64,000 nt of DNA from Branchinecta lynchi (lineage: Eukaryota; Arthropoda; Branchiopoda; Anostraca; Branchinectidae). This document shows positions 20,901 through 28,836 of the stretch, one piece after another; positions within the stretch are counted from its first letter, which is position 1; every line of letters starts with the position of its first letter. The notes below the pieces were generated by a model. That model saw nothing but the letters and a program-made list of their open reading frames with translations. It did no database searches and had not been told where the DNA came from. The position numbers and the translations under genes are program-made. Location of the stretch: the NCBI GenBank assembly GCA_023053575.1, contig JAKZAP010000004.1, positions 19,479,624 through 19,543,623 of the forward strand, given 5' to 3'.

Positions 20901-23320
20901 CCATATTTATCGATGATTTTCATCAGATGATCAGGTCTTGCAGATGTTCAGTCTTTGCTGAACTCGTATGTGTCTGATGTCATTGTAACAGACCGCTGAA
21001 CAACAGCCACTAAGTCATACTTTCCAGCCAAAAACAAATTAAAGTATCTGGCTTATTCGATGAAATCTTGTTTTGAGTAGATTCCGACAGGACTATCCAT
21101 CCTAGGTGAGATTGAACAGTATATTCTGACTCCCCGTGTCTTTTCGGGTATACCTATACCTCCTCAAACCAAATTATGTATCAGAGTTAGATGTCAGAAT
21201 TTTATTTTACTTCTTCGAAATTTTCGGTGTTGGCCAGACTCCGGTCAAACTATTTGTCCGGTGAGAGAGTAAAGCTCATATTTGGATTCAGTATACACTA
21301 TTAGCTCTTCGTCGATTCTCCGATCGACTTAAGTAGTTTTTTTACCTCTATCAAATTTCCGGTTTCTGCCGGATTCCGGATGAACTGTTTATCCAGCGAG
21401 AAAATTCAGGTTCACACATGGGTTCAGCTTGTATTCTTGCTCCGATCGACTTAATGACGATCGACAGAATAAACTTACTCCTACCAAATTTCCGATTTTC
21501 TCCAGATTCCTGTCAGTCTACTTGTCCGGCGGGAACATAAGGTTCAAATATAGATTCAGGATGTATTTTTAATTCTAAATCGACGCACTAATTGACCAAC
21601 ATTTAACCTCTAATCAATTAAGATTGTTACCAACTTTCCGATTTTCGCCGGATTCTGGGCAAACTACTTGTTCGACGAAAACAAATCAAAAACAGATTCA
21701 GCATGTCTCTGTGCCCCTGTACCGAACTTTTATTCAACTTCACATAGAACTAACTAACAATCTTAATTGATTAGAGGTTAAATGTTGGTCAATTAGTGCG
21801 TCGATTTAGAATTAAAAATACATCCTGAATCTATATTTGAACCTTATGTTCCCGCCGGACAAGTAGACTGACAGGAATCTGGAGAAAATCGGAAATTTGG
21901 TAGGAGTAAGTTTATTCTGTCGATCGTCATTAAGTCGATCGGAGCAGAACTATGTGTCCAGGTAGAAAAGATTGTCATACACGAATTCAGCATGTCTTCT
22001 TACCCGTAAATTGAACACCTATTAAAATTCATATAAAACTTTTACTTTTAACAAATTATCCGGTTTTGGCCGGATTCCGGGCCATCTACTTGTCCGGAGA
22101 GAAAATAATTTTCATATTCGGATTCAGGATGTTTCCCTATCCTTAAAACGAACCTCTAATCGACTTCGATTAATCTTTTATTTTTCTATCTACTTGTCCG
22201 ACGAGAAAATCATTTTTACATTCAGATTCAGCATGTCTCCTTAACCCTAAATCGGACATCTAATCAACTTCAGACAAAACTTTTACTTTCAAGGCCGGAT
22301 CCCGGGTGAACTACTTGTCCGGCAAGAAAATGGTTTTCATATTCGTGTTCAGCATGTCGCCTTACCCCTAGGTCGACTATCCTATTAGCTTTTAAAAAAC
22401 ATTTTTGTTTGCCCCTTAATTTGACCCCCCCCCCCCTCTTCCCCTAAATATGCAGCTATCGGGCCCATCTACAAACTCGACCTTTCCCTTGACTCGAAGA
22501 ATCCTCACAACAAGTTTCATCAACATATCTCATTCCGTTCGAGGGTTATCGTGCTGACAGACAGACAACTTTTGCTGATGTCATAGGCATCCCTCCACTT
22601 ACGTTTTGGGATCCCAATAAGAGATCCATCATGGACCTTTTTCTCTCCGAAGTGTGGTAAGGTAATTGCGCTATGAGAGAGTTAGCGTGTTCCACCCTTC
22701 TGACAATAGTAACTGCTAGTTACTATTTTTGTTCCAACCTCGTGAAAAGTTATTATGCTGACCGTTCAAACCTTCTTGAAATAGTATTTAATAGTAACTA
22801 TATGCTCACCACGCTCGGAAGCGTAGTGAGCATAGTAACTACGAATCTCGTGGTTACTACGAGAAATCCATTTTCTCGGATTTCCGAGAATCCGTTTCAG
22901 CCTTGACGCCAATAAGCCAGGATTCATGACGTCATGCGTAGTAACCACGGTAGGTATGGTGGAACATGCTCAGTGAAACAACAGTTCTTTTCCCACATCC
23001 AAGCGTTTATCCTTTCTTCATTATTCGGATTCCACACCGCTGCAAAATATTTATTTTTAGGAGGGGAGCCTTTAATGGATCTTCCGGCTGCCGTGGAATA
23101 CCCACTGTTCCAAGATGGAGAGCAAAAATTTCCATTCCGAACCCTGGCAATGGTCGTCTCCATTTTCGTACATCTGATAGTTTCAAAAGCCATCGCGTGG
23201 CTGTTTACAAAGCAGTACCTACCTCGGCGTTACGATTTACTTAATGTGTTCCACGAGGGAATAGAAGTACCCCAAGAAAATATTAGCATTTCGGCACCAG
23301 TGAAGATGTACAGTCAGTGA
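5881..23320 (+). CDS. SLC5A7: High-affinity choline transporter (SLC5A7/CHT), 3' ten exons, N-terminus outside window
   Basis: This gene encodes a Na+/choline cotransporter of the SLC5 (sodium:solute symporter) family, which takes up choline at cholinergic nerve endings for acetylcholine synthesis. Ten exons join in frame: 5881-5988, 7929-8084, 9373-9521, 10310-10459, 14681-14810, 15510-15601, 17253-17375, 18662-18765, 20429-20559 and 23061-23320 (TGA). They give about 466 residues. Landmarks in order are [95 protein letters not shown], and GGEP with [11 protein letters not shown]. All match the CHT subfamily closely, not glucose or iodide SLC5 members. All introns are GT-AG. The exon for the first ~60 residues (through the VGG-FTMT region in vertebrates) was not found in 1-5880. 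The C-terminus after FPFRTLAMV is shorter than in the human protein. The introns hold repeat families A, B, C and E. Confidence 0.95.
6134..7085 (+). mobile_element. Family A element, copy 1
   Basis: Starts 'ttttttgggatcccaaaacg' and ends 'gggatcccatcgaaaccttt' plus GGTCTTGTT. Internal modules of ~120-140 bp repeat 'aagaagacatgctgaacac', 'gacaagtag.tcgcccgga' and 'gaagttgattagatgttcg'. No ORF of note. It lies in a choline-transporter intron. Confidence 0.75.
7086..7928. other. Intron without gene; small repeat pieces
   Basis: 7365-7460 is a possible MITE with 'aatcggcgatttctg' type inverted pieces. 7735-7765 is an ATGA-rich simple repeat like a retrotransposon tail in inverse orientation. 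Confidence 0.3.
7929..8084 (+). CDS. SLC5A7: SLC5A7 visible exon 2
   Basis: Acceptor 'ttttccag', donor 'gtgagc'. It encodes [20 protein letters not shown], then [18 protein letters not shown] and [10 protein letters not shown]. The FFAKPMR.KGYVT.LDPFQ block is nearly invariant in choline transporters. Ends in phase 1. Confidence 0.95.
8617..9287 (+). mobile_element. Family B element, copy 1
   Basis: The 5' end is a hairpin ('atgtcacttgcccttcggcc' then 'aagtgccatatagc'), followed by 'ctgtccgtctgtcggtccgg' and modules with 'gatgaaacttggc' and 'gatcttgatgaaacttgat'. There is a G19-20 tract near 9070. The 3' end is 'caagtgccatatgagctc' plus AT/GT-AGTTCTTG, in two tandem versions (9101, 9254). 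Confidence 0.7.
9373..9521 (+). CDS. SLC5A7: SLC5A7 visible exon 3
   Basis: Acceptor 'cttctgcag', donor 'gtaagt'. It encodes [20 protein letters not shown] and [20 protein letters not shown], two membrane segments and the conserved YSVAYTD.VQLFCI block. Ends in phase 0. Confidence 0.95.
9786..10075. mobile_element. Family E MITE, copy 1
   Basis: Terminal inverted repeats 'agcgtgtttcaccct' and 'agggtggaacacact'. About 290 bp, shares its length with 22680-22980. Non-coding. It lies in the intron before exon 10310. Confidence 0.65.
10160..10290. repeat. Small inverted-repeat element
   Basis: 'gctttcacactgag' and 'gctttcacattgaca' flank a GC-rich stretch of 'cgcaagacgcttgcgcgc' inverted pieces. 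Probably a MITE; boundaries uncertain. It sits only ~20 bp before exon 10310. Confidence 0.3.
10310..10459 (+). CDS. SLC5A7: SLC5A7 visible exon 4
   Basis: Acceptor 'ttctag', donor 'gtacgt'. Exactly 50 codons, phase 0 at both ends. It encodes [20 protein letters not shown], an acidic extracellular loop, and [21 protein letters not shown] is the family block. Confidence 0.93.
10773..12333 (+). mobile_element. Family B element, copy 2
   Basis: Starts 'ggcaagtaccatatagcgat' and ends 'acaagtgccatatgagc' with TCTTGTT. It contains five or more 'gatgaaacttg' modules with G9-11 tracts (e.g. about 11870). About 250 bp of unrelated sequence (10985-11230) interrupts it and includes a 32-bp palindrome at 11177-11208. 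Confidence 0.65.
11177..11208. repeat. Perfect 15-bp inverted repeat
   Basis: Arms cagagcaaaataact and agttattttgctctg with a 2-nt spacer. It lies in the sequence interrupting a family B element. Confidence 0.6.
12405..13850 (+). mobile_element. Family B element, copy 3 with shared flank
   Basis: The hairpin start is at about 12494 and 'aagtgccatatgagctcg' plus TAGCTCTTG ends it near 13848. The 85 bp before the hairpin ('cggttaaacagttaaacat', 'gaaaacaggatgta') also precede copy 1 at 8532. G-tracts near 12840, 12965, 13250 and 13393. Confidence 0.65.
13851..14389. other. Intron, nothing recognised
   Basis: Short ORFs only and no repeat family recognised. Confidence 0.3.
14340..14520 (-). pseudogene. 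Possible coding relic of an unidentified mobile element
   Basis: This GC-richer patch reads on the minus strand as [20 protein letters not shown], then [20 protein letters not shown], without a stop over ~55 codons. It does not belong to the choline transporter (wrong strand). Family not recognised. Confidence 0.25.
14681..14810 (+). CDS. SLC5A7: SLC5A7 visible exon 5
   Basis: Acceptor 'attgtag', donor 'gtaagt'. It encodes [20 protein letters not shown] then a hydrophobic segment, [19 protein letters not shown]. Ends in phase 1. The preceding 4.2 kb intron is filled by family B repeats. Confidence 0.94.
15510..15601 (+). CDS. SLC5A7: SLC5A7 visible exon 6
   Basis: Acceptor 'attccag', donor 'gtaaga'. 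The split Asp codon (G|AC) is followed by [20 protein letters not shown] and [10 protein letters not shown]. It is an extracellular loop leading into a membrane segment, matching the human DWNQTAYG...ILPIVLQYLCP stretch. Confidence 0.93.
15965..16075 (+). mobile_element. 5'-truncated LINE tail
   Basis: 'tatactccgcttttcaaatgg' style 3' end followed by a (TTAC)n tail at 16051-16070. The inverse of the same 3' UTR is seen at 25400-25460 in the larger LINE copy. Only ~100 bp is kept. Confidence 0.55.
16085..16330 (+). repeat. Family G module
   Basis: 'gtccgtctgtctgtctgg' followed by 'attgagatacttcagtgaaa' and TTTGGTGTATGGAT. It resembles the first part of families A and B. Next to the LINE tail. 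Confidence 0.45.
16331..17252. other. Intron, nothing recognised
   Basis: AT-rich; a minus-strand 87-codon ORF (16620-16883) has no recognised features. Confidence 0.3.
17253..17375 (+). CDS. SLC5A7: SLC5A7 visible exon 7
   Basis: Acceptor 'cttttag', donor 'gtaagt'. 41 codons, phase 0 at both ends. It encodes [20 protein letters not shown], the most conserved stretch of the family, with the membrane-embedded Asp in SSADS. Confidence 0.96.
17423..17580. mobile_element. 158-bp MITE next to exon 17253-17375
   Basis: Ends CACTGCAAAAA and TTTTTACAGTG, with inner arms 'gcagtatttgctactggga' and 'tcccagtagcaaatactgc' in inverse. It could fold into one hairpin. CA is present on both outer flanks. 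It starts 47 bp after the exon donor. Confidence 0.65.
17640..17880. repeat. Family C foldback element
   Basis: It starts with 'gagcccaagctgactt', carries the minus-strand hammerhead at 17727, and ends with an inverted partial copy (GAAATATCGCTGAC at about 17828-17841 on +) that lacks CUGANGA. The two arms can pair in a transcript. Confidence 0.6.
17727..17770 (-). ncRNA. Candidate type I hammerhead ribozyme (intact core)
   Basis: Minus-strand sequence has the same 44-nt layout as the copy at 19968: CAGC, CTGACGA, a stem II with one G-T wobble (GGATCCTT with AAGGGCC), GAAA, TATC, GCTG. All core positions are intact and stem I has four pairs. Predicted cleavage is between 17731 and 17730, reading the minus strand. 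Confidence 0.7.
17881..18661. other. Intron, nothing recognised
   Basis: No coding exon or known repeat family seen; short ORFs only. Confidence 0.3.
18662..18765 (+). CDS. SLC5A7: SLC5A7 visible exon 8
   Basis: Acceptor 'tccgcag', donor 'gtaagt'. It encodes [20 protein letters not shown] and [14 protein letters not shown], a membrane segment matching the human ASDKEIVWVMR...ALLTKTVYGL region. Ends in phase 2. Confidence 0.92.
18766..19914. other. Intron; possible transposon end
   Basis: 'caggggcgtcactagcc' at about 19237 resembles the ends of invertebrate DNA transposons, followed by a G7 tract. Boundaries not found. Confidence 0.3.
19968..20011 (+). ncRNA. Candidate type I hammerhead ribozyme (intact core)
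   Basis: Read 5' to 3': CAGC (stem I), CTGACGA (core CUGANGA), GGACCCTT-loop-AAGGGCC (stem II, seven pairs with one bulged A, starting G-C as required), GAAA, TA as a two-base loop closed by A-U, then T-C at the cleavage position and GCTG closing stem I. Every conserved hammerhead core base is present. Predicted cleavage lies between 20007 and 20008. Stem III is minimal, as in the hammerheads of Penelope-like elements and metazoan retrozymes. Its AUAU is self-complementary, so two molecules could share a longer stem III. Self-cleavage is inferred. Confidence 0.72.
20344..20389 (+). ncRNA. Broken hammerhead ribozyme copy, 376 bp after the intact one
   Basis: CAGC and CTGACGA are intact and stem II is recognisable, but GAAA has become GACAAA and the downstream stem I strand is lost. 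Same strand as the copy at 19968, with a spacing of 376 bp. Confidence 0.4.
20429..20559 (+). CDS. SLC5A7: SLC5A7 visible exon 9
   Basis: Acceptor 'ctttaag', donor 'gtttgt'. It encodes [20 protein letters not shown], then [20 protein letters not shown]. The upstream branch-point region falls inside a family C repeat that ends about 14 bp before the exon. Confidence 0.93.
20851..22614 (-). mobile_element. Family A element, copy 2, with long internal palindrome
   Basis: Minus orientation: begins (left) 'agaccaaaggtttcgatcgg' and ends 'acgttttgggatccca'. At least nine modules with 'gattc.gcatgtct', 'ggattccgg' and 'acttgtccggcg'. The centre holds a 192-bp inverted duplication. It fills the last choline-transporter intron. 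Confidence 0.75.
21438..21946. repeat. 192-bp perfect inverted repeat
   Basis: Left arm 21438-21629 and right arm 21755-21946 are exact reverse complements by eye over all 192 bases, with a 125-bp spacer. Both arms are family A module sequence. Confidence 0.9.
22680..22980. mobile_element. Family E MITE, copy 2
   Basis: Ends 'agcgtgttccaccctt' and 'tggtggaacatgct'. The body ('ttccaacctcgtgaaaagtt', 'gccaggattcatgacgtcat') matches 9786-10075. It ends ~80 bp before the terminal choline-transporter exon. Confidence 0.65.
23061..23320 (+). CDS. SLC5A7: SLC5A7 terminal coding exon
   Basis: Acceptor 'atttttag'. It encodes [40 protein letters not shown] and a cytoplasmic tail ending APVKMYSQ, then TGA at 23318-23320. 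The tail is about 35-40 residues after the last membrane segment, shorter than in vertebrate CHT. No AATAAA was seen close downstream. Confidence 0.94.
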
Positions 23321-23767
23321 TAGGCCACAGTTTTCGTCGTTTATGGCATATTTTTTCATACATTTTTACACGTTAATGTTGACTTGTTGTCAGAGGTGTA
23401 TGTCCAGTTTCAGTTGGCCACTCTCCTTGTCTATCGTACGCCCAGTGGCATGGCCGTATCCAGGAATTTATTTCGGGGGGAGGTCTTCCCGGGGTCGGAC
23501 CTTATCCATTGGTAAAACAAGAACATAAATCATAGCTTAAAGCCTAGCTGTAAAACACTATATTTGTGTATGATTTGGGTGGAGGGATCGAACCCCGTAA
23601 CATCCCCCCCCTCCCCCATGCTTGATATGGCTTTGTCAGTCGTCTCCGTTTGCGGTGGATTTCCGTTTGGTGCCCGGTTCGAACGCACAAAGTCTTTGTC
23701 ATAGTACGTGGCAGTGGGACAATTTTGTGCCCAATTGGGATGCTCTCGACGCTAAACCTCAAAAATA
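23321..23767. other. Choline-transporter 3' flank with transposon fragment
   Basis: Likely 3' UTR then a repeat piece from 'agtggcatggccgtatccag' (about 23441) through a C-rich stretch near 23605. Confidence 0.3.
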
Positions 23768-25395
23768 AACAACCAAGAGCTGGAAGCTCATATGGCACTT
23801 ACGAGGCTGGGTCAGAGGACTAACGTAGGAATTCGTCAATTCATGGGTTTGTTTTGGTCATTTGTAAGCAAAACCCTTGAGATAAGAATGGTCATGGGTC
23901 CTTGGAATTCACCAGGATGTCTTGTTCGTAAAAACTAGGTTTTGTTGGGCATTTGGCCGTGATGATGCGCACTTTAAGGCCGCTAGAGATTCATCTGTCA
24001 TGCACATTCATGAAGCATAGATGATAAGCTCATTGGAATCATGAAAGGTATTATTTTGCTCAAACTCACTGTTTTTATTTTAAGAAATTCAGTTGTAAGC
24101 AAAAGCCCTGAGACAAAAATGATCATGGGCCCTGGGGGAGCATGAAGATATATCGTTTGCTTAAATTATTTTTTTGACTTTTCGGTTAAGAAACGCACTT
24201 TAAGGGTCGAGTTAAAATGATACTTTTCTTAAAAGCATTTCTTGTACTTTGTGGTTAGGATTATTACTTTAAGGTTAGGATTAGTACTTTAAGGGATGGT
24301 GGGCTCAGAGAAGTGACAGTTTCTAAGCCAATCTTTTCAAGTTTCTAATGTTCGAGCCAAGTTTCATCGCCCTGGCACTTGTGGAAGTACCTTAATTTCG
24401 CAATCACAGAAATCCCCCCCCCCCCACCAACTCCCCTCACAGTGCCCGAACTCGGTCCGGTTTTGTCACTGATGTATCTAGTTCTCGACCTTGTTCTTCC
24501 CACCAAGTCCCAATCGCTCCACTCTAAGCGCGTCACAGGATTCCCCCCCCCCACACATTCATCGGATCCGGTCAGGGCTTAAAACGGTACATATAAGACA
24601 CGAGTCTTTCCAAATGTCAAGTTTCGTTAAGATCCGACCAGTCGTTCAAAAGTTACACATACCTCAAGATTCCATATTGCCCCTCCCTCCACTCCCCCAC
24701 GATGGTTGGGACGGAGAACTGACTATTACTAAGCCAATCATGTCAAGTTTCTAATGATCAAGCCAATTTAAGTTTCATAGTCCTAGCACATCTGGAAATA
24801 CCTTAACTCGCGATAGCCGGAATTCTGGACCCCCCCCCCCCTCTGTAACTCCCCCCCCCCCCCCACACATTCATCGGATCCGGTCCAGACTTTAAATGGG
24901 TCATCCGAGACACTAGGTCTTTCCAAATATCAAGTTTCGTTAAACTCCGATTAACCGTTCCAGTGTTATACATACCTCAAGATTCCGGATTCCCCCTCCC
25001 TCCACTCCCCCCACGGTCGTTGAATCGAGAAGTCGACTATTTCCAGGTTAACTTGAGCGGATCCCTGACTTGCCTGCCAAGTTCCATTGTCCTAGCCCAC
25101 CTGGAAGTAACTTAACTGCGTATCAACGGAATTCCGGAACCACCCTCCAACTCCCCCACAGTGCACGAATCCGTTCTGGTTCTATCAATGATGTACCTAG
25201 GGCTTTCGTTTGTTCCTCACACCAAGTTTCATCCCGATCGCTCCACTCTAAGCGTCACATGATATTCAGTTCCCCCCTCCGAATCCCCCCCCCCCCCCCC
25301 ACATTCATCGGATTCGGTCCGGACTTAAAGGGGGACATCTGAGACATGGTGTCTTTCCAAATATCAAGTTTCATTAAGATCCGATCACCCGTTCG

Positions 25396-27117
25396 AGAGT
25401 TAATTAATTAATTAATTTATTTTTTAACCCGCTAAATGAACAAAAGCGGAGTATAAACAAAAAAAGAAAAATAAATACAACAAAAACGACTAAATACACA
25501 ACAAAAACACTTGATTATTTAAGGAGGCGGACAAACCCAGGATGAGCTGGGAGAGCCTTCACTGTCTGGGGGAGTTTATCAGCAAGCTCAACTAGCTTTC
25601 CGGTTATATCTGGAAGCCCGAAAACTGAAATAAGGTTGCGGTTCCGATACCACGGAGGCAAATACAGTAGAAAACGCGAGAACCGAAAGTAATAAGAACG
25701 TAACGACCGAATATCTTTTCGCCCGAGGATGGGATAAACACCAGAAAGAAACAAAACTGAATGATCAGTAAAAACAGAGTACAATTTAGCAAGGGACTTC
25801 CTACTGTTTTTTCTTACAATCCTTACAATCCGTCACAGCTTGGTCTCGGAAGGATTTCAGATTTTTAGCAATGTTAATACCCAACCACCGAAAAGAAGGG
25901 ACACAAGGAACAGAAAAAGAAGCGCAATCCAAAGGCGAGTTAGAATTACTGTTAAAAGAAAGATATTTGCATTTTGTTAAGTTTAGTGACAACCCAATTT
26001 TGCCAAGGTTAGTTGCAACTTTTGATACAGAAAGAGAAAGGCCTTTTCTAGTCCTACTAATTAAAAGTATGTCGTCAGCGTATGCTATGTAAGAAATATT
26101 TACATTCTGAGAGATACACGTAGTTGGGACAGAAGATAAAACGGAAGAAATGCAAAGTTGAAAGATAGAAGGGGAAAGGACAGCACCTTGTCTGACACCA
26201 CGTCGTACCGGAATTTTAGAATCAGATATAACCCCATCCGTCTTTAACCTCAGAAAAGAATTGGCATACCAGTAACGAAGGAGAAAAACCAAAGAAAGAT
26301 TAATACCGTGACTAAAAAGGGAGAACAGGGCTTGTGAGTGAACGACACTGTCAAAGGCCTTGGAAAGATCTAAGGCGCATAAATGGAGTTCATATCCCTT
26401 TTTTGTCGCGTCAATAAGAAGATTAGCTAGAACTCGATGGGCTTGCTGACACCCTACCCCAGATGAGAAACCAAGCTGATTTTCGCCAAAATGTGCACTT
26501 GAAAACGAAGGGAGAAGAACATATTCTAACACTTTACTGAGATTGCATGACACGGTTATTGGTCGATAAGACGCGCAATCATTAGGAGGTTTCCCTCTTT
26601 TGAGGATTGACGTTACGGACCCACATAGAAAGCTTTTCGGTACCGCAGACGTACACAAGCACATTTGGAAAAGCAGCTGTAAATGTTGAAAAAGAAGCGG
26701 GCAATCAACTTTCAAATGGTTAGCAGAAATACCATCACAGTCCAGAGAATTGGATTTAAGCCTTTTCACTGCCTGCTGAACCACAGAGAGCTCAACTGGC
26801 AGAATCTGGGTCTGGCTCAGCGATACGGGAAGCGCGGCAATAAGAAGTTTCGAAAAGACCGAGTGGATGTGATGATTAACTGAACTGAAAATTTGACTAT
26901 AATAACTATACCACGCACTAGCACTAATCGGGCTTGTACCGGAAGAAACATCCAGTTTCTCAGAATTAATTACCTTTTGCCAATCAGATTTACTTAACGG
27001 GAAATTCGATATTTTTGATTTAGTAGAACGTAAATATTTTTTGTATTCTAATTTAGTCTTTTGTTTTATTTGGTGAATAACCCCTTCAGACGGACGATCA
27101 CAAGAGCATGTCACTAA
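25396..27117 (-). mobile_element. 5'-truncated non-LTR retrotransposon
   Basis: Reverse-transcriptase-bearing LINE in minus orientation. The 3' end is a (TTAA)n tail at 25399-25415 after a UTR with 'tatactccgcttttgttca'. The 5' end stops abruptly at ~27117 inside the ORF, so endonuclease and ORF1 are missing. Inserted between 'cccgttcgagagtta' and 'attcaggctcccctccc' of family B. Confidence 0.85.
25515..27114 (-). pseudogene. LINE reverse transcriptase, truncated and frameshifted
   Basis: A 437-codon open stretch (25801-27114) covers the RT domain: SLDCDGISANHL, YRPITVSCNLSKVLE, LDLSKAFDSV (motif A with catalytic Asp), RRGVRQGAVLSP (motif B), YIAYADDILLI (motif C, YADD) and RWLGINIAKNL. It ends KKKQ-stop. 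One frame shift at the A6 run near 25805 restores KSLAKLYSVFTDHSVLFLSG and a C-terminal part to 25515. The N-terminus is cut. It resembles CR1/Jockey-type elements; the exact clade is not resolved. Not functional. Confidence 0.88.
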
Positions 27118-27332
27118 ATTCAGGCTCCCCTCCCTCCCCCCACGATGGTCGGATCGAGCAAGTGACTATTTCCAAGTTAGTATGGTCGGGTCCTTAATAC
27201 GCCTGCCAAGTTTCATCGTCCTAGCACATCTGGAAGTACCCTAACTCGCCAACACCGGAATAACCGACCGACAGACCGACGGAAAAGTGATCGGTATATG
27301 ACACTTGGCCGGAAGGCAAGTGCCATAAAAAC

Positions 27333-28836
27333 ACTTCGGTATGGATTTTATGGAATGCTGAAATGCGGGCAAGAAATCACTTTCTGACTGTCTTTTTTCT
27401 AGAAATCACCCAGCCGACCTCTGTCTGGTAGTGGTCTTCCGACTGCCAAGGACATATAGCATATTTTAATACCAAATTAGGATAATGTATAGTTTTGTGC
27501 CCAATTGACCTGCATAGATAATATGAGATATCATAGTTAACTTACCATTTTCGAGGTAGCTATTCACGAGGTGAATATTGTATTTGTGCGTAGCCTCGCT
27601 GCCTGTGATTTCCCTGGTTGTAGGAGTATACTAGCCTAGTTTTGGTGGGCATGGTAAAGCACTTAACAGCTTTGTCCATCTGTTTGTCTTTCGTGTGATC
27701 ATTGAACATAATGTCAACGGCGTTGCACATTAACAGTTTTATGTTGTTGTTGTTTGGGGTTTGACGCGTTCGACCGAAAGGTCATATGCGATCGTATCAC
27801 TCGTTCTTGCAGAGCTTTATATTCACTAACTTGCTTGGGTATCACTCAAATATTTTCACTGATTTCGTCTTATGTATATCACTTGTCTTGCTGGTTGGTG
27901 GGGGTTGTGTTGCTGCGGCAAATACCTGCATCATAAAAACAAATATGTCAAAACGTGCACTTTGTCGTGAGCATGTCAATTCATAAAACAAAAAAAATTA
28001 CAACTCTGAAATACAACAAATCACATATTATTTCTCGTTCCTTCATCTTTTCTATGGGATATATTTCTCTTTTTTTCTCTCATCTCTATAAGGGTGTACT
28101 TTTTTTTTTATCCCTTTTTTTTTTTTTTTTTCTATTTCATATTAAAACACTATCCTCTTTAACTAACTTCATTCAATCTATCTGTATTAAAATACATCAA
28201 ACCAATACCTTATTGTATGTTACTATCTAACAATTATAATCTTCTCTATTAATAAACAAACTGATGCTAGCACGCGTCGAAACCATGACAAACCAAAAAT
28301 AAAATTCAATAAAAAAAATATAAATTTAAATTACAAACAGTTTTATCCAGAGTGAAAGAGTCCATAAGTGTGCCAAGCAATTTTCTGTAAGCCTTCCGCT
28401 TCAGTAGAAAATAGAAGAATTGTCGGTAACGTAGCTGCACGGAAGCAAAGCCGGAACCATCTGCCGTTGGTTTTGGGTTTTGTGTCTGTTTCTGCACCGA
28501 GGATTTTCGTGGTTTTCGACGATGGGCTCCGCTAGGTGCTAGCTGGGAAACTGGCTATTGACGTCATCTAGCGGCTGATTTTCGCAATAATTAGTTGGCT
28601 TTGTAAGATAGAAAGTAGAAAATAATTTGTACTGCACTGCAGTCCACTTCTCGATTTCTGTCACAGGTTCTAAGGTATGTTTAAAAATCTGGTTCGCATA
28701 TTTGTTAATACACCTGATTATTTGGTGAATTAATTGCTACAGTTAGCATTTGTAATGTGAAGTTATGCCCCTGCACCCACCCAAAATCTAGGACTGTCAT
28801 ATTTGTCACATTTCTTCCCTCTGTGAGAGACAGTGC
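27333..28836. other. Intergenic, nothing recognised
   Basis: It holds a T-rich low-complexity stretch (28060-28140). No exon of either neighbouring gene was found. Confidence 0.35.

Larger units (their letters stand above)
23768..27332 (-). mobile_element. Family B element, copy 4, split by a LINE
   Basis: Full-length in minus orientation: 3' end 'aagagctggaagctcatatg' (23773), F-type stretch with 'gatcatgggccctg' (23880-24290), B modules with C-tracts to 25395, then after the LINE 27118-27332, ending in the terminal hairpin 'cacttggccggaaggcaagt'. Without the LINE it is about 1.85 kb. No ORF of its own. Confidence 0.7.
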
